NCBI RefSeq assembly: GCF_003967175.1
Contig: NZ_AP018553.1
Coordinates: forward strand, 1,847,982 to 1,911,981
DNA length: 64,000 nt
Direction: 5' to 3'
DNA from: Sulfodiicoccus acidiphilus
Lineage (GTDB): Archaea; Thermoproteota; Thermoprotei_A; Sulfolobales; Sulfolobaceae
Shown here: positions 45,060-54,585 of the stretch, piece by piece
How positions within the stretch are numbered: position 1 is the first letter of the stretch
How the letters are laid out: every line of letters starts with the position of its first letter
Notes under the pieces: model-generated
The model's database searches: none
What the model saw: only the letters and a program-made list of their open reading frames with translations
What the model was told of the DNA's origin: nothing
Program-made: the position numbers and the translations under genes

Positions 45060-45911
45060 TTTAACCACCGCGTTTTCACTATCACCTCTTACTTGAGAAT
45101 CTCTTTACTTCAATATTCTGCGCATGGGACACCTAAGGATAACTTAGGGCACAAGGAAAGTGAGACTATCTCATCCCTTGTTAGACGGCCTCAAGTTCCT
45201 CTGGAAGTGAGACGGAGTCGGGAAAGGTGCATCCATCATCAAGGGGGATCGTCCTGAGGTCAAATGTTCATAGGTTACTACCTAGCTGTGGCATTCCCAG
45301 TACACGTCGTTGTGCACATCATCTCGTTGTCACTTTACCACATTGTATGCGACGAGAATGCCCTCCAGTCACCCAAATCGCCACGCCCGTTTTGGCCCGT
45401 CTCTATTTCAAAATGAGTGGAGGGAGACATCACTAAACGCGCCGTTCCTCGACGAGTTCCTCTGGGACGTCGGATATCTATACCTTGTCCTCGATGAGGG
45501 ACCGTGAGGTCAGGGTATTAGATCCTTAAGAGTCGCCCGTATGACAGTTGTATTGGCTAGGTAAAGTCTTCATGAACGATCTTCACTGTGATATGGTGGG
45601 TTTTGGCTTTTATTCTCATAGATTCAATTTATCGTCTCAGGGGTCATTTGGGCCGTCATATCGTAATTTATGCACTATTTTCTCGTGGGTCGCGACTCCC
45701 ATATGTAACCTCTAGACTTGAAACCTCTAGACTTCTGGAAAGCTGATCTTAGGGGCCACAACGGTTGAAGTGCAGCGGCCGTTGCCTTTTTCTTTCTTCC
45801 TAGACTTACCCCCTCAAAGGAAGAAGTATACGGGGACCCAGATCACAGGTCAAGAACTACCCACAGACAGGCCCCTCGGTATGGCCTGTTAGGGAGGAGT
45901 AGATTAGTGAC
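45060..45911. other. Intergenic, no gene seen
   Basis: About 850 bp without a coherent frame. A small tandem duplication (acctctagactt twice, about 45709-45735) is the only structure noted. Confidence 0.4.
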
Positions 45912-46274
45912 GTGGTGGCAGAGTTTCTACAGGAAACCGAACATAAGGACGGGGGGCTAGTGTTGGTGTCAAACGTCGTACACGTGCTCGTTAATGTTAT
46001 CGACGAAGACGGTAAGAGGTATTACGTAGGTGGAATAGAAGCTCGCGGTAAGTCCACGACTTCGGGGGATTTTTGGCTTCAGTATTATAAAAAAGGAAGT
46101 CGGTTTCGACAGTACATAGTCACTTCCATGTTTAGTGGAGTATTACCGACTGGAGGTAAATGTAACCGGCGCAATGGCTTACCTCCGTCTATTCACACAT
46201 GGAAGGAGGGGGGACTCGAGGTAGCGCCGAGGAGAGATGGACAGGGGAGCAAAGTGAGGTCTACACTTAACTGA
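45912..46274 (+). pseudogene. Fragment sharing the C-terminal domain of the membrane protein at 24614
   Basis: The plus strand reads EFLQETEHKDGGLVLVSNVV then HVLVNVIDEDGKRYYVGG, which aligns by eye with GDLVVVSNVVYVVANVVREG then DKVYYEL at the end of the 394-residue membrane protein. The transmembrane part is missing upstream, and after the match the frame becomes ordinary junk. It is probably a broken paralog, or a stand-alone copy of the small domain. Confidence 0.4.
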
Positions 46275-46727
46275 AAACTGGACGAACCCATAGTCCCTAC
46301 ACGTGCTTCTCCTGTTGCGGATTTACATCACTCCCCCTAAGAGGGCTGAAGTCGCTCGACGAGCCCCCGATTTACACCCAGCGACCATTTCCGATTCATC
46401 TGACCTCCTCCCCGCCCTGAAGGGCGAGGTTTGTCCTCTTTTTTATCACATTCCCTAATTCCCTATCGATGCGAAACTGGTCATGCAGAAATAAATCATT
46501 TTTTAGTATAAAAAATAGAAAATACTTTTAATAGCTTGTAAAACGAAATTTAACCTCCCCTGAATGATCGGTGGTCAGGACTCCTTTGCGACTTCTATTT
46601 GTCGATGAATGTACCGTAATTGTTCCTTTATCTGGGGAAAGGCCTCAGCCTTCGGTGCCTGGTGCCCCCTGAGGACAAAAGTCCAAAGGAACTAACCTAG
46701 GGACTCCGACCCTTTCGAACTCACGGT
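46275..46727. other. Intergenic with an IS605-like solo end and gene scraps
   Basis: Besides the hairpin at 46400-46430, an AT-rich block (46440-46560) carries no gene. Just downstream of the vWA gene the minus strand reads FVLRGHQAPKAEAFPQIKEQ then LRYIHRQIEVAKES and stops (about 46580-46690), which may be the remnant of a gene once following vWA. Confidence 0.4.
46400..46430 (-). repeat. IS200/IS605-like solo right end
   Basis: On the minus strand it reads CCTCGCCCTTCAGGGCGGGG then AGGAGGTCAG, a textbook-looking right-end hairpin with perfect GCCCT/AGGGC arms. No transposase or left end is visible nearby. Confidence 0.5.
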
Positions 46728-47339
46728 TTAGCTCAGGACAAACTCGGCTATCTCTCTCGAGAGATCTGGGATGCTCTTGTCCCTTGTGCTGTACTCTAAA
46801 TACCTCGCCTTAACTCCCCCGTTGTTAAGGCATTCTGTTAGCGCTCTTCCGCTCTTAACCTCTCCACAATCCAGTCCAGATCTGCTCAAAATTCCCGCGA
46901 CTTCACCGTAGTTGGGCTTCCACAGGACTACTGGTTCCAGTACAACTAGATAAGCCCTACCTCTAAGAGCACCTAAATCCACGGTCGTGACCCCCGTAGC
47001 TACGGTGTTCACGAAGTCGCTTAGGATTACCGCCTTTCCCCCGAAGGTGGCCGCCAGCCTCAGGGCCGGTCCCACGTCGGTGTTGCCGACTTCACCCCTG
47101 CAGACGTCTAGGACTTTAGTACTAGTGTAAGTTCTAGTGTCGAGGACCCCTAAGGACTGCATGCGAGATCCAGAACGCGGGAACGTGTAAACCCACATTG
47201 ATGGTAACTTTCGAGGCCCGGCCGTTGCTCTCAACCTGCCCAAGACCTGAGTGAGCAGCGACGACACGACCTCCCTGTTATGTGTGTTACAGATCGAACC
47301 GGAATTGTCGATGATCAGAGCGAAGTCCACAGGCATCAC
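46728..47339 (-). CDS. von Willebrand factor A (vWA) domain protein
   Basis: The 203-residue protein is a single vWA domain with an apparently complete metal-ion-dependent adhesion site: FALIIDNSGS (DxSxS), a Thr in GEVGNTDVGPALRLA, and an Asp in AVILSDFVNTV. There is no signal peptide or membrane helix, so it acts in the cytoplasm, as vWA proteins of NTPase-associated complexes do. It is divergent from the tubulin-like/GTPase cluster, from which a relic insertion sequence now separates it. vWA proteins occur in neighbourhoods of FtsZ-like and double-GTPase systems in other prokaryotes, so it likely belongs to the same machine. The start could be GTG 47339, ATG 47336 or GTG 47330. Confidence 0.75.
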   Translation of the reverse strand: MMPVDFALIIDNSGSICNTHNREVVSSLLTQVLGRLRATAGPRKLPSMWVYTFPRSGSRMQSLGVLDTRTYTSTKVLDVCRGEVGNTDVGPALRLAATFGGKAVILSDFVNTVATGVTTVDLGALRGRAYLVVLEPVVLWKPNYGEVAGILSRSGLDCGEVKSGRALTECLNNGGVKARYLEYSTRDKSIPDLSREIAEFVLS

Positions 47340-47494
47340 ACTCCATTGCTGTTTTTTAAGCTGAAATGTAGAATGGTTTGTCCCTAAGCGTCGCCCAAAT
47401 TTCTCAGCTTTAGTACCGACCTCAATCTGGGTTAACTCTTGGGCGATGGGAGGGGATCTGGCAACTATCTAAGCAACACCTTGTCACTACGTGA

Positions 47495-47773
47495 ACTGCC
47501 CCGCCCTCAGGGACGAGGCGTCCTCCCGGTGAGTCCCGCTCCTCGGAGGGACCTCGATCTCCTTACGTAACGGAGGTTCCGTGGGACCGTCCTGTGGAAG
47601 AGGGGTCACGGAGGGTTTCCTCTCCACGGGCGTGAGTTCCCCCAGTCCCGAGGGTGCGACCCAGCTCTTTCAGTTAGGTCTGGTAAATACTGGGTTTTTA
47701 TTACAATACGTTTCTATAATGGAGCCATCCGTCCTCACGGAAGGGGACTTCCGTCCCCTCGACCCCCGTAAAG
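47495..47773 (-). mobile_element. IS605-type relic with a TnpB C-terminal tail
   Basis: On the minus strand a left end (TTTACGGGGGTCGAGGGGAC, hairpin GGACGGAAGTCC) is followed by a frame reading KSWVAPSGLGELTPVERKPS, PLPQDGPTEPPLRKEIEVPP and REDASSLRAGQF. This is the Pro-rich, otherwise poorly conserved tail seen on archaeal TnpB proteins. The right end CCTCGTCCCTGAGGGCGGGG overlaps the final codons. The catalytic RuvC part is gone. It lies between the vWA gene and the tubulin-like gene. Confidence 0.5.
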
Positions 47774-47993
47774 TTAAATTGTGTACCCTGGTCGCTCGAT
47801 GTCCTGCCTTACGTACTGTTAAGGAGTTCTCGTCCAATTGAAACTACTGCGGAAGGAGTGCTAGTTCACGAAATTATGGAGGAATTCCTCTAGATCACAT
47901 GGTCATTCCACACACTCAGGAGTGATCTCGCCTATGTTTGTTATATATCGATTAGCTTCTCCTTCGATTAGCATAAAAAAGGTTGCTCCAAAA

Positions 47994-48004
47994 GGTTTAT
48001 ATTT
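47994..48004 (+). promoter_or_regulatory. TATA box of the tubulin-like/GTPase operon
   Basis: ggtttatattt is centred about 33 bp upstream of the TTG start at 48033, placing transcription start a few bases before it. The four genes to 54450 are close enough to be one transcript. Confidence 0.55.
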
Positions 48005-48032
48005 TTCCTAAGCGGACTTCCCTTGATTTGGG

Positions 48033-50978
48033 TTGCCAATTACTCTTTACGCAATAGGCCTTGGGAACGTAGGGACAACCATATTGGCCCAGTTCGACGG
48101 TGGAATAGGAATCAAGGGTTCCGGGGCGAAACTTCAGGCCATAGACATGCATTTGAGTGACCTGCCACAAATAGAGAGGAAAGTAGGATCCGCCTCGAGT
48201 AGGATAACTTTCGTTCAACTCTCGGCCGATGAAGCGTACTTCAGGCAGGACAGGTTAAGAAAAAACACCTTTGAAACACCCAACTTGGCCTACCCTCCAC
48301 TGAGGAGATATTGGGATCAATTAACGTCGATAATACAGTCCCTGGGAGTAGGCAAGGGAGTATCCAGGTATCGTCCGTTGGCGAGGTACTACCTAGGTGT
48401 CACCTCTGACAGGTTGGTGGGAGGGGTTAACAGCGCAGTGCAGGAGGTGTCCAGGGATAGACCAGGCAGACTTGGCGTCTTCTTCGTGCTCAATGGAGGC
48501 GGAGGGTTCGGCTCGGGGAGCTTCCTCGATGTGAGCAGCGTGGTGATGAACGCGCTTTCGACCTCTGGCATACCGTTCGAGTATCACCTCGTTCTCAACC
48601 TACCCGCAGGAGAGGGCAACGCTGTCACCTACTCCAAGGCAGACATGCCCCTGGGAGACCTACGGGACCTTCGGGCCGCGGCCGCCGCCTCGCTGGTCGA
48701 CCTCCTGTGGCTCTCGTACTTGACCAAACTGAACGGGAAGTACAAAGACAGGGTCACGGAGAACGTGAGGAACTCCCTTCACATCGAGGACTACGGGCTA
48801 GCCGCAGTCTGGGACGGAACTAGTGAGTCCTACCTGATACTTACTACCTATCATGGACCGACAGGGAGCCTGGAGACGAAGTACTCTTACCACGACGTCT
48901 CCATGGCCATCATGTTAGCTCTGGCAAAAGAGGAGTTCTCTAGGACTTCTACGGGGGTGGACATGAGACCCCACCTGATGAAGGACAACGGAGAGGCGAT
49001 GAGAGCTGGGATAATCAGGCAGAACCTCTCGGCCCTCTTAACTGAGTACCTAGGTAGAAAGGGGTGGTCCAGGACTGATCCAGACTTGCCCAACTTAACT
49101 TCGGTGCTCGCCCAACCGGTGATTATACCGACCATCTCGGCGTGGGTGGGTAGGATACCTGGGGAGAAGTTAGACGCCATAAGGAGATCGAACGAACAGG
49201 TGAAGCTGATCCAGTCCAGGCTGGAAAGCGAGAGGCCGAGGATCTCGGACATCGGTAAGAGGAAAAGCGAACTATCCAGTTCCGTTGACAGCGTCAACAA
49301 GCTCAAGGCGGAACTGTCCGCACTTAAGGAACAGTGTTCCGACCCGTCCAGAGAGGCGATCTGTGAGGGGATGTTGTCGGCAACAGCTAAGTTAACGGTT
49401 GACCCACTCAGGAACTGGATATCTAGCTTGAGCGAACTAGCAGGTGATCTCGCTGCTCAGAGGGCGGCCCTCCTACAGGAGTGCAAGACGTATGTAGACA
49501 GCGGAGAGAGGGGAGAAGTGTGCCTCAATCAGTTGACTCAATTGGGTAACGTGTTGGAACAGTCCACCACCTTCATGACCATACTGAGGGGGAGGGTGAT
49601 TCCGATATCTGATGACGAGGTGAACAGCATGTTGAGAGATGCGGTTCCTGCAGAGGGCAACGCTCCCGAGGAAGTGAAGTCTAAGTACGTATCTTTGCTA
49701 GTCCTCAACAAATTGCTCCTAGACCTAGGAAACCCGAAGAGCGGGGCCCTAGGTAAACTTAACTCCGAGATGAACAACTTGGCTGAGATGCTGAGCAGAG
49801 TGAGGTCTGCCGCCGACTCACACAAGGGTCCCCTAAACCTGTGGGGTAGGTTACACAAGAGAATACTGAACGAAGCTGGCGACACCCTCCAGGACATCAC
49901 CCAGGCTATGAAGGAGATCAACAAACAGGAGCTGTTCGGCGAGGCGGGGAGCTTCAACAAGTGGTTGAAGAGCATAGGTGAGGTCCAGAGCAAGGTCTTC
50001 TCTACGTTGGATCAACGACTAGGCACCGTGATGAACAGTCTAGGCAAGAGCGAGGAAGAGTACACTAGCGTGAGGACCACAATAAGCGACCTCGAGTCCA
50101 AGTTGGAACAGGCCACTGAGGAGTCGAGGAGGGCGGTCTCCGAGGGGTTGTCGGAGCTACTCAGGGACCTGTACACCTTGGACATGAGTGGGCTTCACGA
50201 CGACCTCAGGAGGGAGCTGGAAACCTACCTGCAAGACCCAGGAAACCTCCAGGCCCTCATGGAGCAGGCCACGAGTGGGGGGTTGGGCATAGGGGACGTC
50301 TTCGAAGTGATGAGACAGAGAAAGGGAGACGACTACAGGCAGTTCCTTAACTCGTTAGCACAGGGCATGGCGGACGGAGTGGTAAGGAAAGCATTCGCCA
50401 CAGTAGACGAGGGGGCGGTTAGGCACTACTTGGCGAGGCTTGGAGAGGATAAGGACATTAACGGCTACTACTACAGACCAGAGGGGTTCTACCTGGTCCA
50501 CAGCAGGGACAACCTGCAGTTGGCGAGGCAACTGAGGCCCATGCTGGCGGCTAAGGCAGGAGTTAAAGAGGAAAGCGTCTCTCTAGTGCAGGTGGATAGC
50601 TCCAACAGCCTCCTAGCGCTTGTGGGATTCTACGTTGTTCCGTTGCTCCTCGTAGAAGAGGTGAGGGAGCAGTTAATGCCGGCCTTCTTCGAGAAGGTGA
50701 ACCGCGTAGTGACGGGAGATTCCCCGAACAGCAGGAACTACGTTACTGAGGAGAGGGGGAAGCTCTACCTGTCCCTAGTTCAGACTCCATCAGCCTACGA
50801 CGACAATACCCTGAAGAAGTTCCTCAAGGCCATGAGGCTAGTCCTCGAAATACAAGATCCTCAGGAGACCGCTCCTCAGGTAGCTGCACCTCAAGCGACT
50901 AACGTACAACCTCAGGACGACTCCAACACTTCACTCCCCGTGAAACCCACCACAGTTAACACGCAGGAGGGAAGATGA
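48033..50978 (+). CDS. Tubulin/FtsZ-superfamily protein with a long central coiled coil
   Basis: The 981-residue protein starts at TTG 48033. LYAIGLGNVGTTILAQF (5-21) is the first nucleotide-binding loop, and LNGGGGFGSGSFLDV (153-167) is the tubulin signature GGGTGSG-type loop with Phe in place of Thr. Tubulin-like sequence continues to about 385 (SYHDVSMAIMLAL, AQPVIIPTISAWV). Residues 385-760 are mostly helical with coiled coils (ESERPRISDIGKRKSELSSS, ISDLESKLEQATEESRRAVS). A mixed domain follows and a Pro/Gln/Thr-rich tail ends it. This is not cell-division FtsZ but resembles the large FtsZ-like families described in operons with vWA and NTPase genes. It probably polymerises with GTP; filament function is unknown. 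Confidence 0.75.
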   Translation: MPITLYAIGLGNVGTTILAQFDGGIGIKGSGAKLQAIDMHLSDLPQIERKVGSASSRITFVQLSADEAYFRQDRLRKNTFETPNLAYPPLRRYWDQLTSIIQSLGVGKGVSRYRPLARYYLGVTSDRLVGGVNSAVQEVSRDRPGRLGVFFVLNGGGGFGSGSFLDVSSVVMNALSTSGIPFEYHLVLNLPAGEGNAVTYSKADMPLGDLRDLRAAAAASLVDLLWLSYLTKLNGKYKDRVTENVRNSLHIEDYGLAAVWDGTSESYLILTTYHGPTGSLETKYSYHDVSMAIMLALAKEEFSRTSTGVDMRPHLMKDNGEAMRAGIIRQNLSALLTEYLGRKGWSRTDPDLPNLTSVLAQPVIIPTISAWVGRIPGEKLDAIRRSNEQVKLIQSRLESERPRISDIGKRKSELSSSVDSVNKLKAELSALKEQCSDPSREAICEGMLSATAKLTVDPLRNWISSLSELAGDLAAQRAALLQECKTYVDSGERGEVCLNQLTQLGNVLEQSTTFMTILRGRVIPISDDEVNSMLRDAVPAEGNAPEEVKSKYVSLLVLNKLLLDLGNPKSGALGKLNSEMNNLAEMLSRVRSAADSHKGPLNLWGRLHKRILNEAGDTLQDITQAMKEINKQELFGEAGSFNKWLKSIGEVQSKVFSTLDQRLGTVMNSLGKSEEEYTSVRTTISDLESKLEQATEESRRAVSEGLSELLRDLYTLDMSGLHDDLRRELETYLQDPGNLQALMEQATSGGLGIGDVFEVMRQRKGDDYRQFLNSLAQGMADGVVRKAFATVDEGAVRHYLARLGEDKDINGYYYRPEGFYLVHSRDNLQLARQLRPMLAAKAGVKEESVSLVQVDSSNSLLALVGFYVVPLLLVEEVREQLMPAFFEKVNRVVTGDSPNSRNYVTEERGKLYLSLVQTPSAYDDNTLKKFLKAMRLVLEIQDPQETAPQVAAPQATNVQPQDDSNTSLPVKPTTVNTQEGR

Positions 50979-50982
50979 CCTA

Positions 50983-52002
50983 TTGTCCAAGAGAGTAGAA
51001 GAGGCTGAAGTCAGACCGTTCGACCCAGGAGAGATCCTAGCGGTGAAGGAGAGGGAGTACCACAGATCTCGGGTCGTCGCGGTCCTTGGGTACCCTGGGG
51101 CCGGGAAGACCGTCTTCCTGGCGGCTCTGACGTACTACTTCGACACCAACTACGACACTGGCATATCCTACCAAATCACGTACGGACAGGACTACTTGAT
51201 GGAGACTAGAGATAGACTCCTTAAGGACGAAGTTCCACGGGGGAAAAACCTTCCCGACATACCCTTCACCGCAGCCGGGAGGAACTTCCCCATCGGGGTG
51301 AAGTTGTGGAGGAAGGAGAAGAAGTTTATAGGAGAGAGGACGGTGGAGGTCAACCTGACCCTGAACGACGCCGGAGGAGAGACATTCGAGGCCATGACCA
51401 ACTACGTGAACAGGAAGCAGTTGGGTAAGTTCTACGCACATGTAACGGAGAAGGGAGAGGAGCTCAGGATCGACGATTCAGAAGCAGTTAGGCAGTACTT
51501 GAATCCGTTCGTGGCGAAGGTGACTAACTGCTTCACTGTTTCCGGTGGGGACTGTGTCAGGGGAGGCGCAGAGGAGCCGTTAGGCCCTCACACCCAGTTG
51601 CTCTACGCAGACAGGTACCTAGTGTTCATAGACGCCTCTAACCCAGAGCTATTTCACCCTGAGAAAGGAACGTCGTCAATGAGACAGTCCCAACTGCTCG
51701 ACCTAGTTTTCCTCTCTTGGGCGGCGCAACAGGCTGTCCTGAGGGGGAGAAGGAGGTTTCCGAAGGTCCCCATAAGCATAGTCTTCACAAAGACCGACTT
51801 GCTGGAGAGGGACGAGGCTCTCTCCAGGCTGTCGGGTTTAGAATTGATGAACAGATTGGGAGGAACCTTCAGGAACGTGGCCCACAGGTACTTCCAGTAC
51901 AGGGAGGACGACGTTCTCAAGATGTACGTGAGGCGGGACGGAGACGTCCTCGCAGCTCCCTTCCCCCAGATCAACAGGTTAGTAAATCAGTTGTTGGAGT
52001 GA
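50983..52002 (+). CDS. P-loop GTPase of the tubulin-like cluster
   Basis: The 339-residue protein has a P-loop GYPGAGKT (36-43), a DxxG-type switch in NLTLNDAGGETFEAM (D129), and the G4 specificity motif TKTD (269-272), so it is a TRAFAC-like GTPase. Between G3 and G4 is an insertion of about 100 residues with two Cys (TNCFTVSGGDCVRGG). No membrane segment is seen. It starts at TTG 50983, four bases after the tubulin-like stop, and its own stop overlaps the next gene. Related GTPases occur in the double-GTPase/GAP1 systems of other prokaryotes; here there is a single GTPase domain. Confidence 0.8.
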   Translation: MSKRVEEAEVRPFDPGEILAVKEREYHRSRVVAVLGYPGAGKTVFLAALTYYFDTNYDTGISYQITYGQDYLMETRDRLLKDEVPRGKNLPDIPFTAAGRNFPIGVKLWRKEKKFIGERTVEVNLTLNDAGGETFEAMTNYVNRKQLGKFYAHVTEKGEELRIDDSEAVRQYLNPFVAKVTNCFTVSGGDCVRGGAEEPLGPHTQLLYADRYLVFIDASNPELFHPEKGTSSMRQSQLLDLVFLSWAAQQAVLRGRRRFPKVPISIVFTKTDLLERDEALSRLSGLELMNRLGGTFRNVAHRYFQYREDDVLKMYVRRDGDVLAAPFPQINRLVNQLLE

Positions 52003-53645
52003 TGGGTTTGCCCATCCTTCAAATGGTGGAGATGCGGGTTCAGGGAAGAGGATATAGCGTAGCCGCTCGATCACCGGGCACGAAGTTACTGAAGCCGGAG
52101 AGCTTGGGTGGGATCTCTAGCACTGATGGGGTAAAGGATCGTAGGAGGGACTTCACGTCAATTAGGACTTCCTTCACAACGGAGTTAGGAAACGGACAGG
52201 ACTCAGGCATGTACGCCATTGTGACAGTGCTTAAGGGCATGAAGGAGTCTCCAGACGGAAGAGACAACGTGTTCGTCCACACTATGATCATTCCGGAGCC
52301 AGAGTACAGGGAGAGGAAGTACGATCCGTCTCCCCTCCTGAAGTTGACTGACGAACTTTACAGAATTAGGGAGGACCTGATGGTGGGGAAGGTGAAGGAA
52401 CTCGAGGAGCCAAAGATCCCTGAAGGAGATGGCCAGGTGAGTTGTGGCGAGGGGAAGGAGTTGGCCATGATCTGGGCTTACTCCGTCCTCAACGGAAACG
52501 TGGGTGGGACGGCGGAGACCAGTTGCGAACCCCACCAGGCTCTCCTAGCCATGATAAGGGCTCTCCCCCTCAACCTCAGGTTGAGCAACTTCGCCTCGAT
52601 CAGTGAGGCGGAGGAGTCTCCTAATCCAGCTAACCGCTCGTCGACGTTCTACGTGATGAAGGGGAGACCCGCCAGAGCTCCTAGCAGTAACGTACTAGAC
52701 CCTGTCGCCGAAGTCCTGGATCAGTTGAGGAGAGCGAAGAGGGAAGAGTTGGAGATGGAGGTAAGCCCAACGGGCCACCTTGATGTCGATCTCAAGTACT
52801 GGGCGTACATATCTCAGTGGAACGCTAAAGTCAGGGATCCTCGTCTACGTCGCTACATCTTAGAGAACTCGCCTCCAGACGACCTTAGCAAGTGGATTGA
52901 AGGGGTTGGGTTAGACGAGAAGGAAATTTCGCGGGCGCTCTCGGCTTACCTCACCAGAGGTAGAACGAGATCCCCTCTCCCTCCTAGGGAGGACAAGTGC
53001 AGTGCGTTGGCTAGGTCGCTCAACTCCCTCTCTGGCAAGCTCTCCCACGAGCTGGGAAGGGCGTTGGAAGAGAATTGCCCCAGGATCTTGAGCTCTCTGA
53101 GTCCGAAGCTTAAGGTGGAACTCGGATTGAGAGCGGAGACCTCGGAACTATCGGAACCGGATCTGGCTCTTGAGGCATTGCGTGACCCCGAGAACGGGAA
53201 GAGAGCAATTCAAGCCCTCTTTCAAGATGTCGAAAGATTGTTGGAGTCCAAGGTGTTCCAAAGCGGGTCATTTCCTTTCGGCAGGAGATCGGCTCCAACC
53301 GATCTGGAGGTTAAGGAATTCGTAAAGGAGGCGATAGTGTTAGACGGGAAAGTTTTCGCGTTCGGAGAGAGGCTTAGGGAGTTAGGGGAAGTTGGGAGAG
53401 ATAGGAGGGACCTATTCTCGAAAGTGAAGGGTGAACGAGACAAGTACTTGAGCAAACTCTACGAGCTAGTCCACGAGAGAAGGGGTGTTTGCAGTGATGT
53501 GTTGAAGGACGTCAAGAGGTCTGATGGTAAGGACGACCTTTACTACCACGTAGTTGAGCTCCTGTGTGAGCACCTCCCCTCCAGGGGAAGGAAGTTCAGG
53601 GAGGCCCTACTTGAGCTGCACAAGGAGCTGGTAGAGTTTGACTGA
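52002..53645 (+). CDS. Large protein resembling GTPase-associated protein 1 (GAP1)
   Basis: The ATG at 52002 overlaps the GTPase stop (GTGATG; GTG 51999 is also possible) and gives 547 residues. The N-terminal region (QMVEMRVQGRGYSVAARSPG, then SGMYAIVTVLKGMKESPDGR, DNVFVHTMIIPEPEYRER) has the pattern of a Q-x-x-x-GY-x-V-x-A-x-SPG strand followed by GRxxxFVHTL. That is how I remember GAP1 N-terminal domains. From 240 on it is helical and charged, with scattered Cys (KCSALARSLNSLSGKL, GVCSDVLKDVK). It probably binds the GTPase or links it to the tubulin-like filament. The family match is from memory and needs a profile search. Confidence 0.5.
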   Translation: MGLPILQMVEMRVQGRGYSVAARSPGTKLLKPESLGGISSTDGVKDRRRDFTSIRTSFTTELGNGQDSGMYAIVTVLKGMKESPDGRDNVFVHTMIIPEPEYRERKYDPSPLLKLTDELYRIREDLMVGKVKELEEPKIPEGDGQVSCGEGKELAMIWAYSVLNGNVGGTAETSCEPHQALLAMIRALPLNLRLSNFASISEAEESPNPANRSSTFYVMKGRPARAPSSNVLDPVAEVLDQLRRAKREELEMEVSPTGHLDVDLKYWAYISQWNAKVRDPRLRRYILENSPPDDLSKWIEGVGLDEKEISRALSAYLTRGRTRSPLPPREDKCSALARSLNSLSGKLSHELGRALEENCPRILSSLSPKLKVELGLRAETSELSEPDLALEALRDPENGKRAIQALFQDVERLLESKVFQSGSFPFGRRSAPTDLEVKEFVKEAIVLDGKVFAFGERLRELGEVGRDRRDLFSKVKGERDKYLSKLYELVHERRGVCSDVLKDVKRSDGKDDLYYHVVELLCEHLPSRGRKFREALLELHKELVEFD

Positions 53646-54450
53646 GTGTGGAGAAGTTTACCGTCGAGCGGCAAAGGCCTTAGTTGAGAGGAACTTGGGG
53701 GTGCTCAGGTCCGCGGTGAGGGAGATGGAGGAGTGCAGTACTACCTCATTTAGGGCCCTCTCCGACGCCCTAAACTCCTGCACAAAGAACGAGGTGTCCT
53801 GCGAGAGGAAGCTCGGCGTAGGGGCTGTTCAACTATCCGAAGAGAAGGGACTTCTCCCATCTGAGGTGTGTTCACTACTCGCTGCGGCTGAGCAACTCCT
53901 GTCAAGCTCCGACATGGAATACGACGGGTGGCTCATGGCCGCCAGGAACAAGTCAGTCATCCTAGGTTGTGAGAGAGATCCGTTGATGAACTGCGTGGGT
54001 GACAGGGTAGCGGTTCCCGCACTAGTCGTGGACTGGAGGGAGTTCGCGAGGTCATTGAAGGAAAGGGGAGGCACGGAGTGTCAAGACACGGTCAACTTCC
54101 AAGAGTTCTCGGTCGTGAAGGGAGACAGACTTAGGGGTCGGGACTACATGAAGACGTCGAGTAACGTAATAGTGGAGTTGGACATCGCTGGCAGAGACAA
54201 CGTCGCACGAGACGGAGAACTGCGGAGCGGACTCTCCAAGCTCAGGTTCGAGAGGGTGATGCTCTTACTGAAGAACTGGGGAGACTTCACCTACGCTCCG
54301 GAGCTGTTGGGGTACTACACTGACCCCGAGGGGGCCTTGAGGAAGTACCTGTCCTCAAGGTGGCCATTATTGTGGAGGACGATAAGGGGAAAGAGGGTCT
54401 CACGGCTAGAGTTGGACGAGGTTATACGGGAACTCGAGGGTGAGGAATAG
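53638..54450 (+). CDS. Unrecognised helical protein, last gene of the tubulin-like cluster
   Basis: The TTG at 53638 overlaps the previous gene by 8 bp. The 270-residue product is helical and Cys-containing at the N-terminus (ECGEVYRRAAKALVERNLGV, AVREMEECSTTSF, SCTKNEVSCERKLG). The middle is strand-rich (VNFQEFSVVKGDRLRGRDYM, NVIVELDIAGRD), and the end is helical (SKLRFERVMLLLKNWGDFTY, RLELDEVIRELEGEE). No family recognised. Strict co-translation with the GTPase and GAP1-like genes says it belongs to the same complex. Confidence 0.6.
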   Translation: MTECGEVYRRAAKALVERNLGVLRSAVREMEECSTTSFRALSDALNSCTKNEVSCERKLGVGAVQLSEEKGLLPSEVCSLLAAAEQLLSSSDMEYDGWLMAARNKSVILGCERDPLMNCVGDRVAVPALVVDWREFARSLKERGGTECQDTVNFQEFSVVKGDRLRGRDYMKTSSNVIVELDIAGRDNVARDGELRSGLSKLRFERVMLLLKNWGDFTYAPELLGYYTDPEGALRKYLSSRWPLLWRTIRGKRVSRLELDEVIRELEGEE

Positions 54451-54585
54451 ATCGGGGGTTCAGCGAAACTTCGAACTTCAGGCTTTCTGTGGAACCACTA
54501 GGCCGCAGCTGAGGCGAAGGCCATAGCACAGCTCCACCTCCAGATTTGGACGCGGGTGTCCCTTACTTGGCCATAAGGTCGTTCT

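Noticed and set aside
51717-52001. 95-codon N-terminal extension of the GAP1-like protein
   Set aside because: It overlaps the conserved GTPase region out of frame; the GTGATG at 51999-52004 at the GTPase stop is the natural start.
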